Shown in pieces: positions 42,203 to 52,317 of a stretch of DNA of 64,000 nt. The notes under the pieces were generated by a model. That model saw nothing but the letters and a program-made list of their open reading frames with translations. It was not told the DNA's origin and made no database searches. The stretch comes from Rhodospirillaceae bacterium (lineage in GTDB: Bacteria; Pseudomonadota; Alphaproteobacteria; MPNO01; UBA2964). The position numbers and the translations under genes are program-made. Position 1 is the first letter of the stretch. Each line of letters starts with the position of its first letter. The DNA lies in the NCBI GenBank assembly GCA_002709075.1, contig PAPV01000012.1:43572-107571 (forward strand), read 5' to 3'.

Positions 42203-42592
42203 TTATCCACGCAATTCAATCTGTTCGCCATCAGGCCCCTCGAAAACTGTTCTTCGCCAACCCTCCTCAGATGGAACTCTTGCTGCAGTTTCATATGGTT
42301 CAGTGAGGCATTTTACACCATTTTGTTTCAATGCCGCTATTGCAACATCAAGATTATCTGTTTCAAAACAAAAATGAAAACCCTTCATATCGCCATCTGG
42401 TGAATGGGTAAGCTCCAGGACGGTATCTCCTAACTTCATGTAGGCAATCCTAAAACCAGGCCCAGCTCTGTGTTCAAAGTATTTGTGACAACCAAAATTA
42501 GTTTCATAAAATTTAATTGATTGGTCTAAATCTTCTACATGAAGGGCAACGTGATCTATCCTTTTGTACATGAAAAAATTCTCCTTCTCCAA
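42203..42592 (-). CDS. VOC family / glyoxalase I-like protein; likely start 42571
   Basis: MYKRIDHVALHVEDLDQSIKFYETNFG, GDTVLELTHSPDG, VFEGPDGEQIEL; AAGGAG upstream of 42571. Confidence 0.87.
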   Translation of the reverse strand: MEKENFFMYKRIDHVALHVEDLDQSIKFYETNFGCHKYFEHRAGPGFRIAYMKLGDTVLELTHSPDGDMKGFHFCFETDNLDVAIAALKQNGVKCLTEPYETAARVPSEEGWRRTVFEGPDGEQIELRG

Positions 42593-42731
42593 GTTCCTGT
42601 AATTTAGCGGTTTAATATAACTAATTAAAACCGCATTTTATTTTTTAAGTAGCCAAAGCACGCGAATGCCGTATAGCATCAAAGATTATAAAAGCGGATG
42701 TTCAGATTATGCAATGGAGTAAATAAGAAGC

Positions 42732-43511
42732 ATGCAGGAAACAATTGGCACTGAGATTCCATCGGTAAAGAATCTGGTTAGCGCCGAGGAATGGCAGGCA
42801 AGAGTTGATCTTGCCTGTGCGTATCGGATTGTAGATTTTTATGGGTGGACTAATGTAATAGCTAACCATATTTCTCTTCGTGTTCCCGGGAAAGCGGATA
42901 ACTTTTTGATTAATCCTTACGGGCTAATGTACGACGAAGTGACCGCTTCAAGCCTAGTCAAGATAGATCTTGAAGGAAATAAAGTAATTGAAAGTATTTT
43001 TGAGATTAATCAGGCCGGATTTGTGCTGCATTCCGCTATTCATGCCGCTCGTGCAGATGTAGTTTGTGCGATTCACACCCATACTGAGGCAGGTATGGCG
43101 GTGTCTGCACAAAAGTGCGGATTATTACCAATCACGATGGCGGCTATTCGTTTTTACGGAAACCTTGCTTATCACGAGTATGAGGGTGTTATTTTGGACT
43201 TAGCGGAGCAGGAAAATATCGTTAAACATCTCGGCGACAAATATGCAATGATTCTTCAAAATCATGGGTTGCTGACTTTGGGAAGAAATCTGGGCGAAGC
43301 ATTTTATTTGATGTATAATTTAGAAAAAGCTTGTCGTTCGCAGTTGGCAGCAATGGCATCTGGCACAGACTTGAATATTCCTGAAAAATCAATCCTTGAA
43401 AAATCATCAGCGCAAAGCTGGTTAGCGAACAATAGGTTTACCGAGATGCATCCGACCTGGCCTGCTTTAATGAGAAAAATGGATCGTATTGACCCAAGCT
43501 TTAGAACTTAA
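42732..43511 (+). CDS. Class II aldolase/adducin family protein
   Basis: NVIANHISLRVPG, VCAIHTHTEAG, LQNHGLLTLGRNLGEAF. Confidence 0.9.
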   Translation: MQETIGTEIPSVKNLVSAEEWQARVDLACAYRIVDFYGWTNVIANHISLRVPGKADNFLINPYGLMYDEVTASSLVKIDLEGNKVIESIFEINQAGFVLHSAIHAARADVVCAIHTHTEAGMAVSAQKCGLLPITMAAIRFYGNLAYHEYEGVILDLAEQENIVKHLGDKYAMILQNHGLLTLGRNLGEAFYLMYNLEKACRSQLAAMASGTDLNIPEKSILEKSSAQSWLANNRFTEMHPTWPALMRKMDRIDPSFRT

Positions 43512-43843
43512 ACTACTCTTTTTCACTTTTTAGTAACAAATGATATTGATCTTTTTAAGGGTGCGTAAAAAAATATCGCTTCTCCTATTTTAAGTACTAC
43601 ATCTGAGTAGTATCCCAACAGCAATCAACCTGAGAATAAATCATCTAACCTGTCAATTAGAAAAAATTATTAAATGCAGCAATGAGGGGTTAAAATTATA
43701 TTTTAAAGCATTTGCAGATGTTCTTGTTGATATTGTATTTATAAATTTTACTCATGCACAGGTTAATGAGCCAATTTGGTTTTGTTGACCAGAAACTCAT
43801 CTGACCTAAAAACATGAAGTATTAAAGTTTGGAGGGGGGTTAT

Positions 43844-44839
43844 ATGACTGAGTCTTTCCGAGGTCTTTTAATTGAGAAAAATAAAGGACTTATCAAAGCG
43901 TCAGTAAAATCGCTTAAAAACGAGCAATTGCCAAGTGGCGATACAATAGTAAATGTCTCTTATTCTTCTTTGAACTACAAAGACGGTATGATCTTAGAGG
44001 GAATGGGAAGAATAGTGCGTCATTATCCTCACATTCCGGGAATCGATTTTGTGGGTGAGGTTGAAACTACCGTGAGTAACAAATTCAATTCAGGTGATAA
44101 AGTAATTCTTACAGGCTGGCGTGTTGGTGAAACCCGTTGGGGGGGATTTTCAGAAAAAGTATGTGTGCAAGCAGATTGGCTGATACCACTGCCGGAGAAT
44201 ATGACATTTCAAAATGCAATGGTGGTTGGCACAGCGGGCCTTACAGCTATGCTTGCACTTATGGCGTTAGAGGATAAAGGGGTACATCCAGATCAGGGTC
44301 CGGTGTTAGTCACTGGTGCAAATGGTGGGGTGGGTGGATTGGCTATTGCTTTGTTAAAAGCGAATGGATACCAAGTTCATGCATCAACCGGTCGGCCACA
44401 GTTGGCTCAAAGACTCCGTTCACTTGGCGCAGATGAAATAATTAATCGTGCTGAACTTAATATTAAGGCTGAACGCCCATTGCAGACTGAGACATGGGCT
44501 GGCGCAATCGATACAGTAGGTGGAAATTCACTCGCTAACATATTAGGCCATATAAAATATGGGGGCTCAGTAGCATGCTGTGGCCTTGCTAGCGGTAGTG
44601 CGTTTCATACTACTGTGATACCATTTCTATTGCGCGCGGTTAATTTGCTCGGGATCGACTCAGTGATGTGTTCCACTGCAAAGCGACTGCAAGCTTGGAA
44701 GAGGATAGAAAAAGATCTTTCAAACAGTGCGTTTAAGACATTAATAAACATGATAAGCCTTGATGATGTCCCAAAATATAGCAAAGAAATTTTGCGGGGA
44801 AGAACTGCGGGCCGGATTGTTGTTGATATAAATGTCTAA
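43844..44839 (+). CDS. acuI: MDR/zinc-independent oxidoreductase, acrylyl-CoA reductase (AcuI/YhdH) family
   Basis: VSYSSLNYKDGMILEGMGRIVRHYPHIPGIDFVGEV, VTGANGGVGGLAIALL. ATG 43844 preferred over 43829. Confidence 0.85.
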   Translation: MTESFRGLLIEKNKGLIKASVKSLKNEQLPSGDTIVNVSYSSLNYKDGMILEGMGRIVRHYPHIPGIDFVGEVETTVSNKFNSGDKVILTGWRVGETRWGGFSEKVCVQADWLIPLPENMTFQNAMVVGTAGLTAMLALMALEDKGVHPDQGPVLVTGANGGVGGLAIALLKANGYQVHASTGRPQLAQRLRSLGADEIINRAELNIKAERPLQTETWAGAIDTVGGNSLANILGHIKYGGSVACCGLASGSAFHTTVIPFLLRAVNLLGIDSVMCSTAKRLQAWKRIEKDLSNSAFKTLINMISLDDVPKYSKEILRGRTAGRIVVDINV

Positions 44840-44924
44840 ATCTCCAAAAGTAGTTGAAAGTGGAGACTAAGACTTTCAAATTGGCTGATAGCAAAAACGA
44901 TATGACCGTTTTAGATATAGCTAA

Positions 44925-45398
44925 TTATATTGGAATAACCATAAGTGTATCAACTCGCCGGGAGTCAAACACACATATTCTACTATGAAACATTGGTTTA
45001 TCAGCTTCAAAAACTATTTTATCAACATACTTTCCAGTACTAAACACTGATACATCACCCTCATCCATGGTGCGTATGACCGTGTAACTCGTTTGGGCAT
45101 GCCAAACGCTATCTTCTTCGCCTCGAATTCGGATAGCGCTTAAAAGATGGCGATATACATGTGGTTCATAGATGTTGGCGTTCCGAAGTGAGACCATACG
45201 ATCAACTAGCATTCCGCGACTAATGCAAGTGATGACTCCTACAGGCATTCCTGCTTCATGATCGGCTCGCGAAATTACTTGATAAAAACATTTTTCAGTG
45301 AAAAATTCTGGCCATTCCTCAAGGCGGTCATCATCTATGCAATGTGCATAATCATACATAAGATTTTTTATTTTTCTTTCCGCTTCCTCAAAGGTCAT
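44925..45398 (-). CDS. Aromatic-ring-hydroxylating dioxygenase beta subunit
   Basis: NTF2-like 157 aa; YAHCIDDDRLEEWPEFFTEKCFYQVISRADHEAGMPVGVI; adjacent to Rieske alpha subunit. Confidence 0.9.
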   Translation of the reverse strand: MTFEEAERKIKNLMYDYAHCIDDDRLEEWPEFFTEKCFYQVISRADHEAGMPVGVITCISRGMLVDRMVSLRNANIYEPHVYRHLLSAIRIRGEEDSVWHAQTSYTVIRTMDEGDVSVFSTGKYVDKIVFEADKPMFHSRICVFDSRRVDTLMVIPI

Positions 45399-45413
45399 TT
45401 AATGCTTCTTTCC

Positions 45414-46670
45414 TCACACATTCATCAAGGTGCGCCAGCCATTCCAAAATCCTCGGATAGAAACCTCTGTTGCTCGTGAGTTTTTGCTTGGCTCCACATT
45501 TCGGCCACCCATCTCAAGAACCGTTAGACTGCTACCATCTCTTACCGTCGCCCGTTGAACCCAACCGCCAACTACTCCATCTTCCATTGAGATTAAACCC
45601 GCAGGTCCAATCATGTTACTTTGGGTTACTCTGATACCACGTTCTTCATCTGTATCTGCAGCAGTTCCTAGCACCCACCATATAAGCTCGCAATTTTCTG
45701 GGCCTTTTGGTACACATAGACGTAATGCGAGAGAATTATATATTTGCTGACAAACAAAGTTTGGATACACTGACTGTATTGCTAGTGTTGTTCCACAATT
45801 AAATTCCTGCCATTTTTTTATAAGAGATGGATCAGCCATCTCAAATCCGTGGTCCATAGCGTGTAAATTCTTTCCTTTGTAAGCGTCCTCGGCTCCGCTT
45901 TCACTTTTATCGATTGAGTAGCTTATATGGTGCCACCCTTCGGAAGACAACTTTATACCCCCATCCATTGTAAGGCGATTTATCCCAAAGGCAGCTTGGA
46001 ACATGTGCAATAGACTAGCGTGATACGAGTCGCGCACATTCTCCATGTAAAGTTTCCAGTTGTTAGGCATGTATTGATGATGCATCCCAATGATTTTCAT
46101 TTTTCGGCCAACTACACGATCTAAATTCGAACGCATTTCATCGCCTAAATAGGATGACAATTCCTCAACAGAGTTGTCAAAACTAGCAAACACCAAATCG
46201 TTATAGGTATCCACTTTAAGACAAGGCATTCCTCGTCCCTCCATAGAAAAATCTTTGGGCATACCCCCACGACCTCCAATACCCCTTCGAAACGCAACAG
46301 AAGTTAGCTTTCCTTTGAGATCGTAAATCCAGTTATGGTAAACACACGTCAGGTGCTTCGCGTTTCCTCTGGTCTTAGTGCAGACTAAGTTTCCTCGATG
46401 GCAGCATTTATTTACCAAAACGTTGATACTTTTGTCATCAGATCGGACCATTACAACCGGGGTATCTCCAACGTATCGGGTGACATAATCTCCAGTTTTT
46501 GGCACCTCGGATGCTAATCCAACAAAATTCCAAATCTTGCCACGGAAAATTCTTTGCTGTTCCTCTGCATAAATCTCAGGGTCTGTATATATGCGATAAG
46601 GAACTTGGTGTACCCCCTGACCCGGCCAATCAACACGCTGTTTTAGGTTTTCGGTCGTCATAGCACACAT
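45414..46670 (-). CDS. Rieske [2Fe-2S] aromatic-ring-hydroxylating dioxygenase alpha subunit
   Basis: CCHRGNLVCTKTRGNAKHLTCVYHNWIYDLKG (Rieske), ENVRDSYHASLLHMF (mononuclear Fe site). Confidence 0.93.
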   Translation of the reverse strand: MCAMTTENLKQRVDWPGQGVHQVPYRIYTDPEIYAEEQQRIFRGKIWNFVGLASEVPKTGDYVTRYVGDTPVVMVRSDDKSINVLVNKCCHRGNLVCTKTRGNAKHLTCVYHNWIYDLKGKLTSVAFRRGIGGRGGMPKDFSMEGRGMPCLKVDTYNDLVFASFDNSVEELSSYLGDEMRSNLDRVVGRKMKIIGMHHQYMPNNWKLYMENVRDSYHASLLHMFQAAFGINRLTMDGGIKLSSEGWHHISYSIDKSESGAEDAYKGKNLHAMDHGFEMADPSLIKKWQEFNCGTTLAIQSVYPNFVCQQIYNSLALRLCVPKGPENCELIWWVLGTAADTDEERGIRVTQSNMIGPAGLISMEDGVVGGWVQRATVRDGSSLTVLEMGGRNVEPSKNSRATEVSIRGFWNGWRTLMNV

Positions 46671-46973
46671 AGCAACGCCTCCATATTAATGCTGTTAGAG
46701 CTATCCATTTATTGGGATTTTTATACTACCGTCTGACACGTTGGATTCTTCGACAATAGTTCCCTTAATAAATTTTTTGCAACTTTGATTTCAACGGTTG
46801 TGGATTGTGATTGCATTTTATTAACTCAAATTCATTTAAGAAATTATATAGTTGATAAGACCTTCTTATTATCACTTTTGACGATTTTAAGGTCTCCTTT
46901 AAAAACTTGAATATTGCACCTGTTTTTGAGAAGCATATTGAGAAATTGGGTGCCCGGGCGTTTTTTAGAAATT

Positions 46974-47963
46974 CTACTCAGACCAAGATACAATCGGAGT
47001 AAAAAGGTCATCAACATTTGGCGCAGTTTCAAGGAAATGCTGCTCAGCAAGGTATTGGGTGAAAGCGTCAAGCATCTTACGATTAGGCTCTACTCCATAC
47101 GGCCAAGGGTTATCTCCCATTAATGTCTCCATTTCTGCTATCTCCTCATGTACCCATGGTAACATAATTTTCTGCGCTCCAGAGAATTTCATAGCGTTTA
47201 AAGCCCAAATCTTAGATTCCTGACATGCTTTGAATATTGATTCTGATACCCATGGTTTTTCCATTTGTAGATTTTCACGAATTACTATTGTGTGCATGAT
47301 TGGATAAAACCCGGTTCGTTCCAAATAAGACTTCTCTTCAGCTCGGTACTCAGGGAATAGTCGGATAACATTTTTGCCCTTATCAAAAGATTCTGGGCGC
47401 CGGGCACCAAAATATGCATCGATTTGCCCAGCTTCCAATTGATCGCTAAGACATTCATCCTCGCGAAGTATATCTAGGTTAATTTGACCCAGAGGCCTCA
47501 GATCCATGTCTTTATCTTCTGGTCGAGGTGCGTTCACCCCACCTTCAAACCAGTTTACATTTGAAAGATCTACTCCGTATTCATGTTGCAAAATTCCGCG
47601 CACCCAAACTCCAGCTGTTTGTCGATATTCCTGAACTCCTATGCGTTTGCCAGAGAGGTCAGAGGGCTTTTCAATGCCTGAATGCTTATTTATAAAAATA
47701 AAACCGTGTCTGAACATTCTTGATGGAAACACAGGAATCGCTAAAAATGGAAAATTGCCACGGCTCCGCATTATCATATAATGAGCCATGGACATTTCAG
47801 AAATGTCGAAAGACTGAGTTTTTTGCATTCTGGCGAAAATCTCTGGTGGGGATTGTATTGGAATATAATGTAGATCAATGCCCTCGGGCTGTATTAATCC
47901 AAGATTAAGCGCTTCCATTCTGTCATAGGGTCCACAGGCGAAGGTGACTGGTAACTTTTGCAT
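46974..47963 (-). CDS. 4,5-dihydroxyphthalate decarboxylase-like / substrate-binding-fold protein
   Basis: FACGPYDRMEALNLGLIQPEGIDLHYIPIQSPPEIFARM, FDISEMSMAHYMIMRSRGNFPFLAIPVFPSRMFRH. Confidence 0.82.
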   Translation of the reverse strand: MQKLPVTFACGPYDRMEALNLGLIQPEGIDLHYIPIQSPPEIFARMQKTQSFDISEMSMAHYMIMRSRGNFPFLAIPVFPSRMFRHGFIFINKHSGIEKPSDLSGKRIGVQEYRQTAGVWVRGILQHEYGVDLSNVNWFEGGVNAPRPEDKDMDLRPLGQINLDILREDECLSDQLEAGQIDAYFGARRPESFDKGKNVIRLFPEYRAEEKSYLERTGFYPIMHTIVIRENLQMEKPWVSESIFKACQESKIWALNAMKFSGAQKIMLPWVHEEIAEMETLMGDNPWPYGVEPNRKMLDAFTQYLAEQHFLETAPNVDDLFTPIVSWSE

Positions 47964-48136
47964 CTATAACTCCCAATTTTTTGAAGCCTATCGAAGCTGG
48001 TGAGCCTGTCAACCTGATCTGAAAAGTTTTAGATTTATACCTATAACGTGTTATCAAGTGGAAATTTATTACTTCTTTTACTAAAAGCACAAAAAAATGC
48101 ACTCGTGTATTTTATATGAAATTTTAATAGCTTTAG

Positions 48137-48388
48137 TTAGATGTCATCTGTTTTGTCTTCGCAACCATATTTATTTCCATCATATCCATGACGGTTACTA
48201 TAAAAAACCAGCGCCATTAGACCAACACCAAGCGCAAAGGTTAGTAAAACACCAAGTCCAAGTGCGAAAAGTCCGTGTGTTGAAATAGAGACATCGCCAA
48301 TGCGGGCCCACATTAATACTGTAATACTTGCTGCCACTGACAATAGGGAAATAAGGCAAAAAGTAAGAATTTTACCTTTCAGACTCAC
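48137..48388 (-). CDS. Small two-TM membrane protein of unknown function
   Basis: 83 aa with two hydrophobic segments, starts 4 nt after the leuD-like stop. Confidence 0.6.
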   Translation of the reverse strand: MSLKGKILTFCLISLLSVAASITVLMWARIGDVSISTHGLFALGLGVLLTFALGVGLMALVFYSNRHGYDGNKYGCEDKTDDI

Positions 48389-48391
48389 TGT

Positions 48392-48996
48392 CTATGTCCA
48401 CGGGTGTGACTCATTGTATTTTGCCTCAAATGTTAAAATTTCTGATTCAGACTGCAAGGTATAATCAATTGGATCAAGCCCTTGAATTAATTTTTCTTTT
48501 CGGTGAGGATCAATTTCGAACTCGATTTTTAGATTTTCTGGACCATTAATGAATTGATTTGTTAAATCAATTTCAAGTTCTGGTGATCGAACATAGCTTA
48601 GGATGTTCTGTAACTCGATTACAACAACTTCTGGAATCGTCACTGCTAGCAAACCATTATTGAAAGCGTTATTATAAAAAATATCTGCAAAGCTTGATGC
48701 TATCACACAACGAAATCCAGCATCAACTAAAGTGAAAATTGCACCTTCTCGCGACGATCCACATCCAAAATTTTTTCCTGCAACTATAATTCGAGAACGT
48801 CGAAAGGGCTTTTTGTTTAAAACAAAAGACATATCTTCAGATCCTGCGTTAGTAATCCGAAGATCTTTAAACAGATAGGTGCAATATTTATCATCTCTTG
48901 GCATCATTAAGAAGCGTGCCGGCAGTATCTGATCAGTATCTATATCCTTCGTATCAAGGGAGCTGCAATCGCTTTGAATACATTAAAAGATTCCAT
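48392..48996 (-). pseudogene. leuD: 3-isopropylmalate dehydratase small-subunit-like (LeuD), frameshifted near 48947
   Basis: ATG at 48996 opens MESFNVFKAIAAPLIR...; after a 1-nt deficit the other frame continues DIDTDQILPARFLMMPRDDKYCTYLF...NFGCGSSREGA. Confidence 0.8.
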
Positions 48997-50406
48997 TTAG
49001 CGGGCCTCGAATGCCCTTACATCTGAAATTTTTCCCGTGACAGCAGCCGCAGCTGCCATTGCCGGTCCAACAAGATGAGTGCGTGCTCGCGGTCCCTGGC
49101 GTCCGCGAAAATTTCGATTAGATGTGGAGACACATCGTTGTCCTGGAGGAACCACGTCACCATTTACGCCTACACACATCGAACAACCAGCGGCAGGTCT
49201 CCAGTCGAATCCGGCATTTATAAAAATACGATCAATACCCTCTTGTTTGGCTTGCTTGCTGACAGCCGCTGATCCAGGTACTACCATTGCAGGGACAGCA
49301 GCTCGTCTACCTTTTGCTACAGCAGCGGCCCGTAAATCATCGATGCGGCTGTTCGTGCAAGATCCGATAAAGACACGGTCTATTTTAATGTCGGTTAATG
49401 CTTGTTCAGGTTTTAGTCCCATATATTCAAGTTTCTCAGACATTATATTGCGTTTTTTTTGCTCTGGTTCAGAATTTGGATCAGGTATTTTTTCATTGAT
49501 AGGTAGAGCATCTTCTGGACTTGTTCCCCAAGTAACCATAGGAATTATATCCTTGCTATCAATTGTTTTTTCTTTATCAAAAATTGCATCCGGATCACTC
49601 TTTAATACTCGCCAGTTGGTGAGTGCTTTATCCCAGTTTTTTCCGCAGGGTGCAAAACTTTTACCCGCGATCCAGTTTATTAATTTGTCATCTGGAGCCA
49701 TCATTCCTGCACGTGCGCCTGCTTCAATTGACATATTACATACAGTGAGTCTTTCTTCTACAGACAAGTTACTAATAACGGGACCAGCATATTCAATAAC
49801 ATGACCTGTTCCTCCGCTAGCCCCAAGATTTCTAATAACTGTAAGTATAATATCTTTTGCAGAGACGTGTGGTGCACGGCGCCCTGTAATGTTAACGCGC
49901 ATAGATTTAGGTCGGGGTTGCCACAATGTTTGGGTCGCAAGAACATGGCTAACATCCGACGCTCCTATCCCAAAAGCTAGTGCCCCCATGGCTCCATGCG
50001 TTGCTGTGTGTGAGTCGCCGCAAACTATTGTCATGCCCGGTAAAGACAGTCCTTGCTCAGGCCCGACTACGTGAACTATACCCCGGCGGCTATCGTTTAG
50101 ACCCATGAATAGTAGGTTGTTTTAAGAAGCATTGGACTCCAAGTTTTTGTATAAATTATAATGAGCAATATTGGTGAAATTACTTTTATTTGTTCCCGAG
50201 GTTGGAGTGTAATGGTCAGCAATAGCAATAGTCCGCTTTGGATGTCTGACGCGCATTTTACGCGCCTCTAACATATTAAAAGCATGAAATGAGAGCTCAT
50301 GACAAAAATGTCGGTCGATGAACAAAAGTGATTGCCCGGCCGTATTCTTTTTTATTTCATGCTGGTTCCAAATCTTATCGAAAAGGCTATTTGGTTCTTT
50401 TGTCAC
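48997..50406 (-). pseudogene. leuC: 3-isopropylmalate dehydratase large-subunit-like (LeuC), interrupted by in-frame TAA at 50122-50124
   Basis: N-terminal MTKEPNSLFDKIWNQHEI...FIDRHFCHELSFHAF and C-terminal [32 protein letters not shown]...[15 protein letters not shown] lie in the same frame (50406-50106=300), split by one stop. Confidence 0.87.
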
Positions 50407-50420
50407 TAGAATTAGCTCTT

Positions 50421-51026
50421 CTATTCATCTTCATTTTCAATTGCAAAACGACGCATCATAGGCAGTTGAAACACTATAAAGATGCAAGTTAAGATTAATA
50501 GACCCCAAACTTTAAAATGGACCCAAATTTCTGTTGTTTGGGTCCGCCAGACAATTTCATTTAAAAGAGCTAATACAAGAGAAAAATAGGAAAATCTTAA
50601 TGATAGTTTCCGCCAACCCTCATCATTCATAGGCACCGCTGAACCCATAAGATACTTCAAAAATAATTTCTTAAATCGGAGTCCAATTAATAAAATGGCT
50701 GCAATCAATATTTCTACAATGGTTGGTTTCATTTTTATAAACGTCTCGTCTTGCAGGAACAGAGTGAGTCCTCCAAAAATACCAATAGCTACAGCCGTAA
50801 CCAGTGGCATTGTTGGTATTTTATGAGTAACAAAAACTGACACTATAACAACAATTACTGTGGCAACCATAATTGCCGCAGTTGCGAAAAATAGATCTTT
50901 CAGATAATAGGCGGAGAAAAAAACGATGAGAGGACCGAAGTCGACCATGGGTTTTAGCCAAGCGGGCTGATTTTTCATATTTTGCATGATAACTTTCTCT
51001 ATCCAACAAGTTTGACGTGTTTCCAA
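50421..51026 (-). CDS. yciB: Inner membrane-spanning protein YciB / septation protein A family
   Basis: LVDFGPLIVFF-like motif (MVDFGPLIVFFSAYY), polytopic, NEIVWRTQTTEIWVHFKVWGL. Confidence 0.9.
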   Translation of the reverse strand: METRQTCWIEKVIMQNMKNQPAWLKPMVDFGPLIVFFSAYYLKDLFFATAAIMVATVIVVIVSVFVTHKIPTMPLVTAVAIGIFGGLTLFLQDETFIKMKPTIVEILIAAILLIGLRFKKLFLKYLMGSAVPMNDEGWRKLSLRFSYFSLVLALLNEIVWRTQTTEIWVHFKVWGLLILTCIFIVFQLPMMRRFAIENEDE

Positions 51027-51120
51027 TTCTAAATTACTGAAACTACAATGGATTGGCCATGAAGTTATTTGGAATATTTTTTACAAGTAAAAAATATATC
51101 GTATTGAGGGGCGTATTAAT

Positions 51121-51843
51121 ATGGCAAAAATCGATACAATTCAGGTAAATGGTAATCCTATGAGAATTCTATATGAGAAACCTCACGGAAATGGACCTCA
51201 TCCTTGCATGGTTGTAATGTTTCACCGAGGTGGGTTTGACGAATTCACAAAAAAAATTTTAAAAAATTTAGCAGATCTAAATATTTTTTCTGCCGCTCCC
51301 GATGTATATCATTGGTCAGAAATCAAAGACCAGACGGGGAAAAATTTATTTCCAAAGGATACTGACCTTATAGAAGACATAGGGGGCACCATAGATTGGA
51401 TTAGTAAGCTTCACTCTGTAGACATTCAACGTCTTGGAATAATCGGTCACTGTATGGGAGGAAGAATGGCTTTTTTAGGTGCGAGCGTTTATAGCCAATT
51501 TAAAGTTTGTATTTCATATTATTCAGGTAACATGTTCAAAGTCTGGGGTGATGATAACCATCCTACCCCGTTCGACCAGTTGAGCAACATAAAAGCAGAG
51601 GTTTTGGGTTTTTTTGGAAATGATGATGAGAATCCTTCTCAACATGACGTCAATATTATCAGTTCAGAACTTACGAGATTGGACATAAAGCATCAGTTCT
51701 ATCGCTATGATGGCGCTGGTCATGCATTTCAAAACTTTTTGTCGGTTGACCGTTTTCGCGAAGAAGCACGTAACGATAGTTGGTCAAAGACCGAAACATT
51801 TCTCAAAGAAAAACTCTGTATAATTCCGTCTTGTGTTGATTGA
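51121..51843 (+). CDS. Dienelactone hydrolase family protein
   Basis: Alpha/beta hydrolase: GIIGHCMGGRMAF nucleophile elbow, DGAGHAFQNF. Confidence 0.9.
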   Translation: MAKIDTIQVNGNPMRILYEKPHGNGPHPCMVVMFHRGGFDEFTKKILKNLADLNIFSAAPDVYHWSEIKDQTGKNLFPKDTDLIEDIGGTIDWISKLHSVDIQRLGIIGHCMGGRMAFLGASVYSQFKVCISYYSGNMFKVWGDDNHPTPFDQLSNIKAEVLGFFGNDDENPSQHDVNIISSELTRLDIKHQFYRYDGAGHAFQNFLSVDRFREEARNDSWSKTETFLKEKLCIIPSCVD

Positions 51844-52297
51844 TAGAACATTGACAATTTTGTTCCTCCGGCTAGCAACTATTTACGGAATTATTTGTAT
51901 TTTTTCATTTTCAATACTCACAGAAGAAAAGCGATTTTCTTTGATTGTCGAAGTGGCCGCTGTAAAGGGTTCTTCGGGATATTTGCAATACGCACTTTAT
52001 GATCAGGCCTCATCGTTTGCGACGCGTCAAGGACAGCTTTTATCCGGGCGTGTGCCCGCAGTATTCCCAGTAACCCAATTTAGAATTAGAGGGCTAAGAT
52101 CAGGTACATATGCTTTGGCCATTTTTCATGATGCAAATTCCAATAGTGAATTTGATCAAGGTTTTTTGGGAATTCCTTTGGAAGACTATGGTTTTAGCAA
52201 TGATGCGATGGGTTTATTTAAAGCACCAAATTTTTCAGATGCAAAGTTTAACCTCAGGCAGCATAAAAATAAGATTAAGTTGACACTTAAACGCTAA
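51833..52297 (+). CDS. DUF2141 domain-containing protein
   Basis: YALAIFHDANSNSEFDQGFLGIPLEDYGFSNDAMG; N-terminal hydrophobic segment. Confidence 0.85.
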   Translation: MLIDRTLTILFLRLATIYGIICIFSFSILTEEKRFSLIVEVAAVKGSSGYLQYALYDQASSFATRQGQLLSGRVPAVFPVTQFRIRGLRSGTYALAIFHDANSNSEFDQGFLGIPLEDYGFSNDAMGLFKAPNFSDAKFNLRQHKNKIKLTLKR

Positions 52298-52317
52298 TTT
52301 TACGAGGAGAAATTTGT

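Noticed and set aside
49075-49804. Plus-strand ORFs up to 241 aa
   Set aside because: Antisense to the LeuC-like gene; no recognisable motif.
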